Below are positions 1 through 11,462 of a stretch of 64,000 bases of DNA, one piece after another. Location of the stretch: NCBI GenBank assembly GCA_014925825.1, contig JACGCK010000232.1:1-64000 (forward strand), in the 5' to 3' direction. Below the pieces are notes generated by a model. The model had not been told where the DNA came from and did no database searches. It worked only from the letters and a program-made list of their open reading frames with translations. Origin of the DNA: Pholiota molesta (Eukaryota > Basidiomycota > Agaricomycetes > Agaricales > Strophariaceae). The stretch's first letter is position 1, and every line of letters begins with the position of its first letter. The translations under genes were made by a program, and so were the position numbers.

Positions 1-662
1 TTATAACCCGTATACAGAAAGCCGCAGATGGTACTGGACCATGAGAGAACACAGGCCCCCAGAACCAGTGTGGTAAAAACAGGATTGTTGCGAACGGAGA
101 GCAGCTGGACAAAACCCATCACGGATCTAGAGAAGAGGAACGCGGGTAAGATTTTTAAGTCCTTGGGACAGCAAGCATGGAAACCTACGCGAGACTCCTC
201 CGTACGACAGCCCGAGACATGCGCTCCAGATAAGAGCTATGCGCTCGAGGATTTCTTCATCCCAGTAGGGATTGATTGGTAGAGATGGTAAGGCACAGCC
301 TCGTTCAGCTCTATTCTCTGCCGCATTTGCGGGGTTATAGCGAACAGGGAATAATAAAACTTGGTGATACCGAGTGTTGGGAGAAGGCATAAGAAAGAAA
401 TGATGAGATCGATGTATAGCAAAAAGCGAGCGGGTTGGTCACTGAAAAGATTATGTTCATGTACGAAGGTAAATTTTTTATACGCGTTGACCAACTTACG
501 GCGATAAATAATCAGGATGAAGAAGATGGGCTTGATGCGGCAGCGGAGCCACTGCGGCCTGCAGATTTTCTGATAGGATCGCCGTTTTGCCACAATCAGA
601 GTTGAAAGAGGAATAGACCAATGCAAAAACATACCGAGGTCCAACCGCTCGCAACGGGGCAT
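1..662 (-). CDS. Unidentified multi-pass membrane protein, partial
   Basis: I do not recognise the family. A possible start at 662 (reading MPRCERLDLGMFLHW) opens into strongly hydrophobic stretches typical of transmembrane helices, for example RFLLYIDLIISFLCLLP around 420-365. Near the window edge another reading frame (about 119 down to 1) encodes VFTTLVLGACVLSWSSTICG, also membrane-like. A likely 5' splice site (GTAAGTTGG) lies near 520 and a likely acceptor (TTTTCAG) near 460. A second likely intron (GTAGGTTTCC to CTCTAG) lies near 188-126. I could not find one splice pattern joining all the hydrophobic blocks in frame, so the exon model is unsettled. The gene continues beyond base 1. A pheromone receptor and a wax-synthase-like enzyme were considered, but no diagnostic motif was seen. 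Confidence 0.3.
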
Positions 663-1910
663 TGATAATAAGTTATTCGATGAGGCTGAGCATCATGACG
701 GAAATTTGAGACGACGGTTTTAGAAAAACTGGAGGAAGGTTGCAAGATATTCAGCAGAAGAGGGATAGAAAGAATTCATTAATAAGAAGTAAGAAAGAAG
801 AAGGAAGAAGGAAAGATGTAAAAAAAATCAAATAGTGGAAGGTAGGGTGGAGTGGAGGGTCGGGCTGTAATCCATTGACCTGTATTCCTTTACAATACTT
901 CACCTTGGTTTATAACCTTCCAGCAGGCTCAAAAACGCCGTTTGAAAATCGTCATATCAAAAAAACCAGCTGCAAGCCTCGTGTGTATTTGGTTTCTCCA
1001 GTCAGGCAGCCTCGTGTACTCTCGCGCGGAGAGTGCGCAAACGCAAATACGGGCGCTTAAAGTTCCCCGGGACCCATTTCTATACGATCATGATCATGAT
1101 CGAATTGGCCTGGGGAAATGGGGTCCGCGTAGAAATTAAGTAGTCCCCACCCGCGGTCATTTGCTATCCGCCGACGAATTTCCATAGCTGCACGAGAAGC
1201 TTAGCGCTAGCTAACAAACGCTCTATCACCGGAGTAGTCGGTCTCTGACTGAGTCTGACACGTCTGCGGATTCAAAACGGGAGGACTGGGCGCGCGCACA
1301 CCATCCGTTCATCAATCACTGACCCCGGGTTTATTTAAGGAAATCTAGATATCTCAGCAGCACGTTTGCTCATGGCTAGTTGGAGTGTGCATGTGTTTCC
1401 AAAACAGGTGTGCACGCCTATACAGGCTGCTGCGTTCAACAGCTGCAAATCCCTCGACCTTAAAATAAGAACATCAACTTCTGCACAATGGAATTAATTT
1501 CCGAAAACCTGCCGTTTCCGTAGTGATTCGAAAGCGGACAAAATATCCTATGCAGAAGGTGAAAGAAGCCCTGGCTACTTTCCTCCTTCAAAATCCAAAA
1601 AACCTGAGGCTATGTAATAGTAGTAGGATTTATCCTGTCAACGATATTAATGACTGTTCTATCAATACACACCGCAGTAAGGCTGCCTTGTTTTACAAAA
1701 ATAGCACATAAAGTGGCGCTGTATCAGCAGCGCCCAACAACGCCAGCACACATTCTCGCCTTCAATCCATCCTCGCGGTGAGCGGCCACCCTCATACTGT
1801 ATAACCACATTAAACGTCCATTCTCGAATGTTCTACTATACCTAACCACATGCAAGAATACACCATAGCCAGCCACCGAGCGCGCGAAACGAGGTATCCG
1901 AGCAGCCTCT
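663..1910. other. Intergenic region
   Basis: About 1.25 kb with no supportable gene. Small open frames at 875-1139 and 1523-1711 resemble no known protein and lack splice context. Around 730-840 there is a purine-rich AGAAG-type tract on the plus strand. This is pyrimidine-rich on the minus strand, as expected just upstream of the minus-strand gene ending at the window edge. An 18-base perfect palindrome lies at 1085-1102. Confidence 0.5.
1085..1102. repeat. 18-bp perfect palindrome
   Basis: CGATCATGATCATGATCG reads identically on both strands and is built from overlapping GATCATGATC units. It lies in non-coding sequence between two minus-strand genes. No function can be assigned; it could be a chance tandem of GATCAT. 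Confidence 0.6.
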
Positions 1911-3870
1911 TTAATGCCCTTGGCTGTAGTGGAACTGGAACCCGCCTCCAGGGGCGCCCCCGAACGGGAACCCCCGCGCCCCGCCCTGCTGCTGCTGCTG
2001 GAAGAACTGCGCGAAGGGGTGCTGGCCGTTGGCGAAGGGGTGCTGGCCGTTGGCGAAGGGGTGCCCGCCCTGCTGGGCCATCGGGTCCATGGGGTCCTCG
2101 CCGTTGTCGAAGCGCTGCCGCAGCTCCGGGTTGGAGAGCACCTCGTACGCCTCGTTGAGCAGTGCCATCTTCGCCTCGGAGCCGCCCTTGTCCGGGTGTG
2201 CGATCTTCGCGGCTTTGCGGCTGCAAATAAGGGTGGGGGGTCAGAGGACGAGTGGAGGCGGTGAGGGAGTTTCGGGGATGACGTACAATGCTTTCTTAAT
2301 CGTCTTCTGATCTGCATCTCGAGAGACACCGATGATCTTGTAGTAATCCTTCTGTTTGCTTTGTTTCAGCAGTTTTTGGGCCTTCTGCAGACGTGCGTGG
2401 ATCTAACAGAAATAAATGGTCAGTAAACATGGGTGCGACGATGACATGGTGTCCCCTTACATCCCGGTCAGACCGCCCACTGGCTTCAAATGCACGCTCA
2501 AGGACGCGCACGGCATCCTCCCATTCTTCCTTGCCAAGCAGAGCTTCACCGCGGCCGACGAGCCCGTCCACGTCCTCGTTGCAGCCGTCAAGCGTCAGCA
2601 GCTCGTCGCACCACCGCTCCATCTGCGCCTTATATTCCGCTGACGACTTCGCGATATCGGCGAGGCGGGTGTACGATTTACACAGCGCACGCACGAGCTT
2701 CTGGCGCTGCGGTGAGACCTTGGTGGCGAGGGGGAGATGGATCCTGGGCTGCTTGGCCTTCTTCGTGGCTGTCGGCTCTGGTGCTGGCATACTCGCCTGC
2801 AGGAGCGTTGGGGGAACGAGGGGGAGCACTTCGGTTTCCTGGCCCACGTTGTCGAGTAACGCTTGTTCATATCGTCGCCAGAGCTCGCCGTTCTTCCCGC
2901 CAGATGGTGAAAGAAGTAGTTTTAGGACACCTTTCCAATCTTCTTTGGCTAATAGCTCATCGAGTTGTGCGAAGGATTTGTCAAAATTCTTCAGCATCCG
3001 CCGTTCGCTCAGACATTGTTTCGAGTCGGGGTCGTAGTGGAGGCATTGTTTAAGGGTATTTAGAGGTGCCGGAGATGGTGGGAGGAGGAAATACGATATC
3101 CGGAATATCCGGATGAGCAGTTGCGTTGATGGTGGCAGCAGGTGCGACAGACGGCTGGGAGGAATCAGCTCAAACGCCATACAACAAAAACAAATGGATC
3201 GACGTACGTTAGATCTCCAACACTGCTCTCGATGTCCCCCGCCGCGAGCGAGCACTCCGCGCGCCATGTTCGCAGCAGCACCGAGTGGCTGGCAATGCGC
3301 AGCGCCTGGCTCGAGCTCTCCACACACGCATTCCACAGCTCGGCGCTGCGCTCCTTCTCCGCCTTCTTCATCAGGCTCTCGCCCTCCTTGATCTCCGCCT
3401 CGAGCTCCTGCGCGTCTTTGTCGCGGCCCTTGGCCTTGATGTAGGACGCAAGCGAGGCGTGGGCGAGCGAGAAATGCCCGTCTCGGGAGTAAATTCGGGC
3501 TTTCATGAGGTGTGCATTATCGAACGTGTTCGAGGTGAGTGAGAGCACTTTGTCAAAGTCCTCGAGCGCTGCATTGTGCCGTTGTAGTGAATAATAGGCT
3601 GTGGCACGCTTGTAGTAGAGAAGGTAGTCGGCAGGCGATTGATCTAGACCTCGAGGTTAATGAGGTTGTTTTTTCTTGTGTTCAGTACTTACCTATGGCT
3701 TCTGAGTAGACTTTGGCTGCTTCGTTAAACTGGCCGGTTGATAGCAGGATATTTCCCTTGTTAATTAATGGAAGAAGGCCGGGTGGGTAAAGCCCAGAGT
3801 CGGCCGTGACGAAGACCTCCTTGCTGTTCAACAGCAGCAGCAGTAAAGATGTGAGTGCGAATAAACGCAT
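1911..3870 (-). CDS. DNAJC3: ER DnaJ/TPR co-chaperone, DNAJC3 (p58IPK) type
   Basis: The N-terminus is a short signal peptide (MRLFALTSLLLLLLNS), pointing to the ER lumen. TPR-type helices follow: LINKGNILLSTGQFNEAAKVYSEAI, then DYLLYYKRATAYYSLQRHNAALEDFDK and further repeats to about residue 430. A C-terminal J domain follows with DYYKIIGVSRDA and, after the last intron, the catalytic HPD motif (AKIAHPDKGGSEAKM) and LNEAYEVLSNPELRQRFDNGEDPMDP. This is the DNAJC3 domain order (signal, TPRs, J domain), and the family assists BiP in folding and in the unfolded-protein response. The first intron starts GTAAGTACTG near 3694. The tail is Gly/Gln/Phe-rich, contains a 7-residue repeat, and ends FQFHYSQGH without a KDEL/HDEL signal. 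The total is roughly 540 residues. The internal exon between 2420 and 3060 is certain only in its main frame. Confidence 0.9.
2016..2057 (-). repeat. Tandem 21-bp repeat in the DNAJC3 tail
   Basis: Two identical 21-base units (GGGGTGCTGGCCGTTGGCGAA on the plus strand) are followed by a partial third. On the coding strand each unit encodes a seven-residue GQHPFAN step in the tail after the J domain. The repeat is in frame and codon-sized, so copy number can vary without breaking the gene. Confidence 0.9.
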
Positions 3871-4673
3871 CGTGGTTGAGACTACGCCAGCAAGAGAGAA
3901 AGAGGGAGAGTGATGGTGAACGTTGGAGTTCGGTTGGAGTTCGAACAGTGGTGGATATATTTGGGCCGAAACGTCAGGACACGTAGCGATTCCACGGTCA
4001 CGCGTAACGCTGATAAGACGCCGAAATCTTATCTTTTACTCCTTCCGGTAATGTAAATAAGCGCGCTTCAGGATCGCATATTTGACGAATGAACTCTCCT
4101 TGCGGGGCTGCCAAAGAGCCGTATATTTATTGCAATAAAATTATGAAGAGACTGGGCGAAATATTTGCGAACTGGTTGTTCAACACGGCACCTCAGGAGA
4201 TCCGCAAATAAATAGGAGATGCCGAATGATAGGAATAGCACTTTGGTGTCTCGGAAATTCTTCGTCAGAATACGTGGGCCCGTGTCCATCGATCTGGCGC
4301 TGAACTTGAATTATGTGAGGTTATCATGGCAGGTATTTGAACGCGATGTTGGAAACATCCACTGAGATGCTCGTGCGGCGTGTTTACGTTGAAATATTAT
4401 CGCTTTGGCTAGTTTGAAAAGTAAGTCCGGCTGTATGGGATATGGTTAAATAAAGAGAGCTTTGTATGCCAGGGTTTTGCAAGTTACAATTCTCTGTTGG
4501 AGACAGAAAACCTGCAGAAAGTCACAGACCTTCGCAAGCCTTCGCATGAGGGAATGGGAGTCGGCTTTTTCCGAATTTCATTTCAATCTCCGCATGTTTT
4601 TTCCCTCTAGGAAATCCAAATCTTACCAACGTACAACCAACGTACTATCCGCTTTCTATCTTCCAGAGCCGAA
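3871..4673. promoter_or_regulatory. Bidirectional upstream region of DNAJC3 and GRC3
   Basis: About 800 bases separate the divergent starts at 3870 (minus) and 4674 (plus). A small open frame at 4068-4289 resembles nothing and is treated as noise. I saw no unfolded-protein-response element that I could defend. Confidence 0.4.
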
Positions 4674-7190
4674 ATGTTAAGCGCCATCGCTGCGCGAAAG
4701 GCGGCTCTCAGTGCGCAGGCTCTCGCTCCTGCTGAAAAACCCCCACCACAAACGCCGAATCCAGCACCGCGCAGAAATGGTACGCCGAAACGCAAGTCGT
4801 CTGAGCAGAAATCGCGCCCAGAACCAAAGAAAATAAAAGCGGCGGCGAAGTCAAATAGAAGGACGGTGGACGATTTTAAGTGGCAGACGGACATGATAGT
4901 GGTGGAGGACGAGGACGAAGATGCAGAGGACGACAACGCCTCAGACTCGGCGATGAGCGTGTACGAACAGGAAAGCCTATCTCAGTCAGGACGAATACCC
5001 ACTATAAGACGTGCATGGTCCCCTAGTCAACCCATAGATGATTCGTCAGATGAAGATTCACCTGACCAAGACTCGATGCCTTTGGACATGTCGTCTCTCT
5101 TTCCTGGCATGTCTAGTGCTGGGAAATTGCCTTCGGAAGATAACACGCCACTCTCCACATTCTCCCCTGTCGTTGGCCAGAACATCTTCGTTTTGAACGA
5201 CTCTGAATGTAATCTATTGGGATTCTCTGAACCTACCACTCTCGTTGGGCTCACGAACGACGACTCTCTATGCCTCCTCGGAACTTGTATTCTAACGGTA
5301 TTACAGGGATCCCTATCTTTATTTGGCACCACCATCTCTCAATCTCCGAAAAAGCATCCAATATTTGCACCGCGGTCTTCTCCTCTCCCCATACTTCGCT
5401 CTGCACCAGGTTCACCTTCGCTTTCTGTTGTAAACGCATCCAAGGCATCCGCTCGCCTACATCCCATCCACAATTTCCAGACAGTTGTCGCCATCCAAGA
5501 AAATAGAACGAGCGCTGAAGGTCTCGGTCGAATATGTCGGACATTCGAAGGCGTCTTCGAACCGTCGCGGTGGCAAAGCAGCAGTGCACAGACTCCCTTT
5601 GAAATTCCGGGCGTTTACATGGTATGTATCATTGTGATACGGTATAAGTGTATTTATCTTACGGGTGACAGATCACACAATGTTCCAAGAACTTGCATGC
5701 ATTTCATGTGCCTCCATCATGGGCCGACGCCCTAGACGCCGTTTCGAATCCTAACGATGCCAACGTAGCCGGAACATATATCATCAAAGGCCCAAAGAAC
5801 AGCGGAAAGAGCACATTTGCGCGGACGTTGCTCAATCGGCTGCTGGGATCGTGCGTCATATATTGTCGTGATATATCACCAGTCTAATTTGCCTCAAGTT
5901 ATCGACGTGTCGCATTTCTCGAATGCGATGTCGGCCAGTCAGAGTTCACGCCAGGAGGCATGGTCGCATTGAATATCATATCGACGCCAGTGTTTGGTGC
6001 GTCTCATTTGTCTCACAGCTCATTCCTCGTATCTAACACTTGTTATTCTTGAAGGCCCGCCGTTCACCCATCCCACCTTGCCCAACTACGCCCACTTCAT
6101 CGGCTCCACCACTCCTCGATCCAGTCCTGCGCACTATCTTGACGCGGTACAAGCGCTGGTTGAAACGTATCGCCTGGATATACAAACACCTGCGATTGAA
6201 TCGGTGGATGAAGCGGATTCCAGGATTCAAGACCGCATACCTCTCGTCGTCAACACAATGGGGTGGGCCAAAGGCCTTGGCGCCGACCTGACGCAGAAAA
6301 TCGAGGACTTCGTCGGCCCTACGCGCGTTTTTGATATACAGGCGCCAGTCAGAGAGGAATACCCCGTCTCTGTGCCCGTTTTCCCCACAGAAGGCAGATA
6401 CAGCGCTTACTACTCCCATGCCTCCGTGGATGCAACCAGCGCTGCTACCCATGTTCTGGAGCCCATCACACCCTTCTCTACGGCCGCGGGATACACTGCA
6501 GCAGATCATCGCTCCCTGTCCATCCTGTCGTATCTGCACGCCGAATTCCCGCTGGACGCTGTGCCAGGGGAGCTCGAACAGATCACAGCGCGCTCATGGG
6601 ATACATCACGGCCTCTGTGTGCCATTCCGCCGTATGAAGTCGACTGCGCCGTCGCACTGGACAAGATCGTGCTCACCGGTGCGGGGAGCGAAGACGTCGT
6701 GGAAGAAGAGATCGCGCATGTGCTCAACGCGGCGCTTGTCGGCCTCGTCCGGTGCGAGCCGAGCACTCTCGACCTCGATCCGCCCACACCGTCCGCGTCC
6801 AGCGCCGGTATACCCTACACGCGCGAGCACCCGCCGCCGCCGCCCGCGTCATCCAATTGCGTCGGCCTCGCGCTCGTCCGCGGGGTCTCCCCACCACAGC
6901 GCGACGCGCACGGCACACCGCCGGCGAGGCACCTGCAGCTGCTCACGCCGCTGCCGCACGCGCTGCTGGCGCAGGCGCGCGTGCTGGTGAAGGGCGAGAT
7001 GGAGCTCCCGGTGTGGGGCATGCTCGACTTCCGCAACTTCAGCGGGGACAAGGACGCGGACCCGGGCGATGTGGCGGGTGTGGAGCGCGAGAAGGTGCCG
7101 TTTTTGCAGTGGGGGAAGGCGCCGGAGGGCGTGATGGGGGCGGAGAGGCGGAGGGTGCGGCGGAACTTGATGCGGAGGGGACAGATGTGA
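4674..7190 (+). CDS. GRC3: Polynucleotide 5'-hydroxyl kinase GRC3/NOL9
   Basis: Four exons can be read: 4674-5621, 5672-5848, 5897-5997 and 6056-7190, giving about 785 residues. The first third is basic and acidic low-complexity sequence with a Lys/Arg-rich likely nuclear or nucleolar signal (RRNGTPKRKSSEQKSRPEPKK). The kinase core holds the Walker A loop GPKNSGKSTFARTLLNRLL, then RVAFLECDVGQSEFTPGGMVAL, then PPFTHPTLPNYAHFIGSTTP and VNTMGWAKGLGADL. This is the Grc3/Nol9/Clp1 P-loop kinase signature. The family phosphorylates the 5' end of cleaved pre-rRNA ITS2 with the nuclease Las1, in the nucleolus. The splice from GGATC|GTGCGT to CTCAAG|TTATCG restores LECDVGQ. The C-terminal region is proline- and arginine-rich. 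Confidence 0.93.
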
Positions 7191-7345
7191 ATGTCGGTGC
7201 GCATGGGGATTGGATTAGGTGAGTGTATTCTAGAATTATATGTATTGTATATGAAAATTGATGTTGGGTATATGTAGGAGCGTCCGTTTTGGTATATGAA
7301 TGTTGTGCCAACTATAATACATTCAATGCCATCGAGGCTTGATTG

Positions 7346-8414
7346 TTATGATCGCTCTGCTTTCCGCTCAGCTGAACGGAACCACGCGAGCCAGATCGCT
7401 TCGTATTTCGGTGTCCAGGGGCGTGCTCTATGTGCTTTGCCAGAGAAAACTTTGTCGTCAGGCAGCATCCGCGCTATGTGGTCGATCATGCGCAATTCAG
7501 ATGCGCTATGTAGGTTCCTAAGCTTGTTGGCCTCCGCGATAGTAGGATGATCCTAGAGAGATAAGATGAGCTCTTCGCGTTCCGGGAGGACCGGGAAGGA
7601 TTGTGGCACTCACATCTCCAGAGAAGACCATCCAGTGCCACTTGCAGTAATTTTTGGCGGAGATATAGTATCGTTTCACCTCTTTCTTCTTGCGCGGAGC
7701 ATCGCGGTATTCAGGGAGCAGAGCGGGTGTGTAATACATCACCAGTGGGGGACATACGACGTCAAGCCTTGTCGCTTGCGCACCTCTGCCCCTGCATATC
7801 GTGCATCTGACTGCTGTAGAATTCTCTGACTCCTAGCTGCCTCTTCCCAGTACTTTTCTTCCTCCTCACTGCTCATGTAATTATCGTATGGCGGCCGAGA
7901 GAATATTCGACGAAGGCTAGGGAGACCCTGGAAGAGACGCGCGAAGGTTTTCCAGAGTTGTAGGGACGGAGAAAAAGACCATAAAGAGGGCGTCATCTTC
8001 AGGGCTGAGAAGACCATGCCAAAGAGACCAAAGCTTCCGATGCTAAGAAAACGGTAACTGATAGTATGATTCATGTCGGAGACCCATTTCAAGGGCATGC
8101 CCTGTGATCAAGCGTTGTAAGATAGGCGCCCAATATTTGGAGGTCGAGAAGCCTATCTCAATAGACTGTGTACGTACCTGCAAGAGATTGACCATTGTAC
8201 TGGTGGTCAGGTAAGACGATGATGGGTGGAACAGGAAAGGTTGCAGATTCATGGTGATGTTTAGGCAGGTCGGGTGGCAGGGAATCATTTCAACAGGGCT
8301 ATAGCTGTGCCACACACATACTGAAGGCATCCGCAAGGCGGACTCGTGTTGCATAGCCGAATCGGGCGGAGATTGCCTATTATTATCGCCTTGTATTGAG
8401 GAATGTGTTGCCAT
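7346..8414 (-). CDS. Unknown fungal protein with a likely membrane segment; frame broken at a G5 run
   Basis: I do not recognise this protein. Exon 1 runs MATHSSIQGDNNRQ to MVNLLQ. A GTACGTAC...CACAG intron then leads to GMPLKWVSDMNHTISYRFLS and a hydrophobic segment (IGSFGLFGMVFSA) that may span a membrane. A charged stretch follows (MSSEEEEKYWEEAARSQRIL). The frame stops at YVPHW (7739). A new frame then starts, reading VMYYTPALLPEYRDAPRKKK and on to KWHWMVFSGD, and splices into DHPTIAEANKLRN and KYEAIWLAWFRSAERKAERS, ending at 7346. One added base in the G5 run at 7747-7751 fuses the two into one protein of about 310 residues (SYVPPLVMYYTP). The gene converges on GRC3, about 155 bases tail to tail. 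Confidence 0.6.
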
Positions 8415-8933
8415 GCAAGCTTAAGATCGTGTACTTAATCGGTCAATACAAATGACAAAAGGAATTTTAACTGATTGAATGGGTCAATGCTGAGACAGCC
8501 TGAGACTACCAAAGGATCTCGGGCAGCATCTATTTATTACACTTCGGCCTTGCTTTGGCCACATTCGTACTTGGCGCGGCGTCGATCACGGTGACTATAG
8601 TATTAAATTACTGATGATTGCGGGTGCCAGTGGGCGCTAATAGAACTCGTAATCAGGAGACTTGGCTATCCACGTTGAACCTGTATGTCAGTGACTCGAA
8701 AGTCTTCCCACTGCTTGTCGGAATGGTCATTCTGAGCAAATGCACCATCGGCAGATATTCGACCACTGCGGAACACGTTACCACTGGTGATTTCAAATTT
8801 GCCAGTGATAAGCACACATCAACGGAGCGTGTCGTGTCCATCAATGTATCCCAGTATATAATGCGGTGCGACTGGCGCACTCCAAGCATCGACCACTACC
8901 CTTCTTACAGCAAGATTGTACCCAGATCGTCTA
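8415..8933. promoter_or_regulatory. Divergent upstream region
   Basis: About 520 bases lie between the minus-strand unknown gene (start 8414) and the Arf-like gene (start 8934). The open frame at 8618-8983 overlaps the Arf-like start in another frame and has no family resemblance. No specific element was identified. Confidence 0.4.
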
Positions 8934-10290
8934 ATGGCTTCCATCCTCCGTCAACTCAAAGAACGATTCTACCCTTCCTATGAGCCTCACAAAGCCACGA
9001 TCACGATCCTCGGACTCAGCCCAGCTGGGAAAACTACTCTGCTCTATTATCTGAAAACAGGAGAGATAATTTCGACGATTCCCACAATTGGCTTCAACGT
9101 CGAAACAATCGAAGTAACTACGAGCGGAAAGGTGCTTAGAATCCAGGCATGGGACGTAGGTACGGGGTGCGGCATCTCATATCTCTACCGTTTAATGCGC
9201 ATCTATCTTGCATCGAGCGATGCCGTCATCTGGGTGGTAGATAGCGGTGACGAAACCTATCTCCCTGAAAGCGTTCAAAGTCTCGAACAGATTATCTCAT
9301 CTTTGGACTCCGAATACACAGTTGGGGAGGAAGTATTTCCACCGAAAGACATCCCAATTATGATGTGAGCAAATTGAAATCGATATCCCTTTTTTCTGCT
9401 CGTTCTCAAATTACTTTCATGTTATATCTAGCCTAGCTAACAAATCGGACCTACCGAACAAGATTCCTTTGGACAAAATCCGAATCAGCTTTTCGAAGGT
9501 TATTTCTGGACGATTGGGCGCTGTTTACAGCAGCTGTGCGAGCGAGGGCACTCCCTTGAAGAAGTCGGGCCTACCTGAGGCATTTGACTGGCTTCATCTC
9601 GCCCTGGAAATCCAACGGTCCCGTCCCAAACGAGATATCCAACAGATTAGCAAACCTCCTATATTCGATCCAAGTTCGGAGACTAATGTGATGCAAAAAC
9701 TCGAGTCCTGGCTCACTCGAATCGACACGGATCTCGAAACAGAAGAGTTTCTCGAGAGGTTCCGATCATTCACTTTGCCGTCTTGGGATCATTACACACA
9801 CATTCGTATTGCATATGTGTTGTTGACAAAATACGGACGCAAAGAAGGTAAACTCTTACGATATAGCAGATCTATTTTAAACTCATGCTCGAATATCGTC
9901 GCCAGGAAAGGATCTTGTCTTCAAAGGTCTTGAGAGATATATTTCCGTTAGCCCACAAACAACAGGAAAATCGTTTCACGTCACTATGACTTACTTTTGG
10001 ATTCAAATCGTCCATTTTGGAATCAGAAACATGCCAGCTTTACCGAATAATGCCCCGACTGCTTCGACTGATCCTTCACCAGAACTGCCTCAATCAGCTT
10101 CGCCAGATAATTTCGCCGACTTTTTGCTCCTCAATCCCCATGTCGCTGACGGTAATCTTGGGCGGACTATTATACAAAGGCGGTGATGATGAGCCCTCAG
10201 GCTAAATCAGAGATGGTGCTCCCAGATAAGAAGCCCCTACCTAATCTTGTCATCCGAGATGCTATCTCAAAATACAAACAACTGAAGTAG
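8934..10290 (+). CDS. Arf-like small GTPase with fungal C-terminal extension; frame broken near its end
   Basis: The first ATG is at 8934 ([12 protein letters not shown]); the upstream in-frame codon is not ATG. Exons are about 8934-9363, 9430-9846 and 9907 onward. The G domain shows P-loop [18 protein letters not shown], switch [30 protein letters not shown] and LANKSDLP, which identify an Arf/Arl-family GTPase. Two features are odd. Position 2 is Ala, so there is no myristoylation Gly. The usual WDxGGQ is WDVGTG, so the catalytic Gln is missing. A domain of about 190 residues follows ([45 protein letters not shown]). As written the frame ends at 10186. One extra base at the TT at 10158-10159 would continue it as [23 protein letters not shown] to a stop at 10290. 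The likely role is membrane trafficking, by inference only. Confidence 0.75.
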
Positions 10291-10543
10291 ATTTGAGCGC
10301 ACTATACATATGTGGCTGTAACTATGAACGCATGTTTGTACCCATTAATGTTATATATGAGTTCTGTATGACCTATCTTGATATCGAGCTTTAGACTCAA
10401 GGGAATTGCCTGAGGGCAGTACGGGATCTGTAATCTAATCTGTTATTGATGATGGGGCGCGGGAATCTCCGAAATTCCCTAGTTTACTCTTGCTATGGAA
10501 ATCAAACGAACAGCCAAACCCTTCTCTTCCTCCGTCCTCCACC

Positions 10544-11462
10544 ATGGCCACCACTCCCTTTGTCCAGCCAGGAGAACCGCTGAATACGTTTCTGCAGTCA
10601 TTCTGGCAGCGCCAGGTCGACGCAGCTGAGCAGGAAACACCCGACTATCGACACCCGCCTCTCCCACTCGCGAGGATCAAGAAAGTTATGAAGAGTGATC
10701 CTGATGTAAAGGTATGCTTTGTGGATTGGTTTCCTCTACGAGTATCTGGACCTTATTATCTATACTCTAGATGATTGCTGCAGATGGTACATATCTTGAC
10801 TTCACTGGACCTAACCACGGTGCTAAATGAACCGCGTCGCTAGCTCCCATCCTATTCTGCAAAGCTTGTGAAAGTGCGTTCATTCCAACCTCTACGCGTT
10901 TTTCGTCTCTCTTTCTACGTACTCACAATAAATGTTTATGCAGTATTTATTGCTGAGATCACAGCGCGTGCATTCATCGTAGCTGACTCGAACAAACGCC
11001 GAACCCTCTCCCGTGCTGACATCTCCAAGGCACTCAGTAAATCAGACCAATTCGACTTCCTCATAGACATCGTGCCGCGTGAGGAGGCTGCGTTTGGTGG
11101 GTCGAAGAAGGTTGGTCCATCGGGCCTCAGCAAGGATCAGGTGCGTTGCTGCGGTTCCACGGTTGAGTTAAGTTGTAATGCTGATCATGCTTACAGTCTC
11201 ATGTTGCTCCTGCTCCGGGCGACGAAGATGGCCAGGGCGAGTCGCTAGGGATAGAGAACACGGGCGGAACAACGCGCAGTAGTACCGAGGTCATCGAACA
11301 GGTGTGTTTCTGTCTACCGTTTGGTCGCTACACCACTCCATGTCTCACGCTTCTCGTTCTATTCATGAGTTGGAGACTCTGCTGAACCCTACGAACCGCC
11401 AACCGCTTTCATAAAAAACATAGGGCTTTCGATCCGCAACTTCGATATTTGACCCCCTGTGA
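10544..11462 (+). CDS. HAP5: CCAAT-binding factor subunit HAP5/NF-YC (histone-fold)
   Basis: A short protein of about 185 residues in six small exons. It carries the NF-YC signature: [15 protein letters not shown], then [43 protein letters not shown], and [31 protein letters not shown]. This is the histone-fold that pairs with NF-YB to form, with NF-YA, the heterotrimer binding CCAAT boxes in the nucleus. Splices at GATG-type junctions near 10711, 10785, 10871 and 11138 each restore the conserved sequence. The final exon ends [11 protein letters not shown] before TGA at 11460. The start at 10544 gives [19 protein letters not shown] boxes occur upstream of three F-box genes in this window. Confidence 0.92.

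Noticed and set aside
237..662. Possible pheromone receptor or wax-synthase-like gene at the left edge
   Set aside because: Hydrophobic segments are present, but no diagnostic motif of either family was seen, and no single splice pattern joins all the blocks.
10152..10179. A 28-base GT...AG intron to explain the break in the Arf-like gene
   Set aside because: Too short for a fungal intron, and joining the flanks does not give the conserved continuation.
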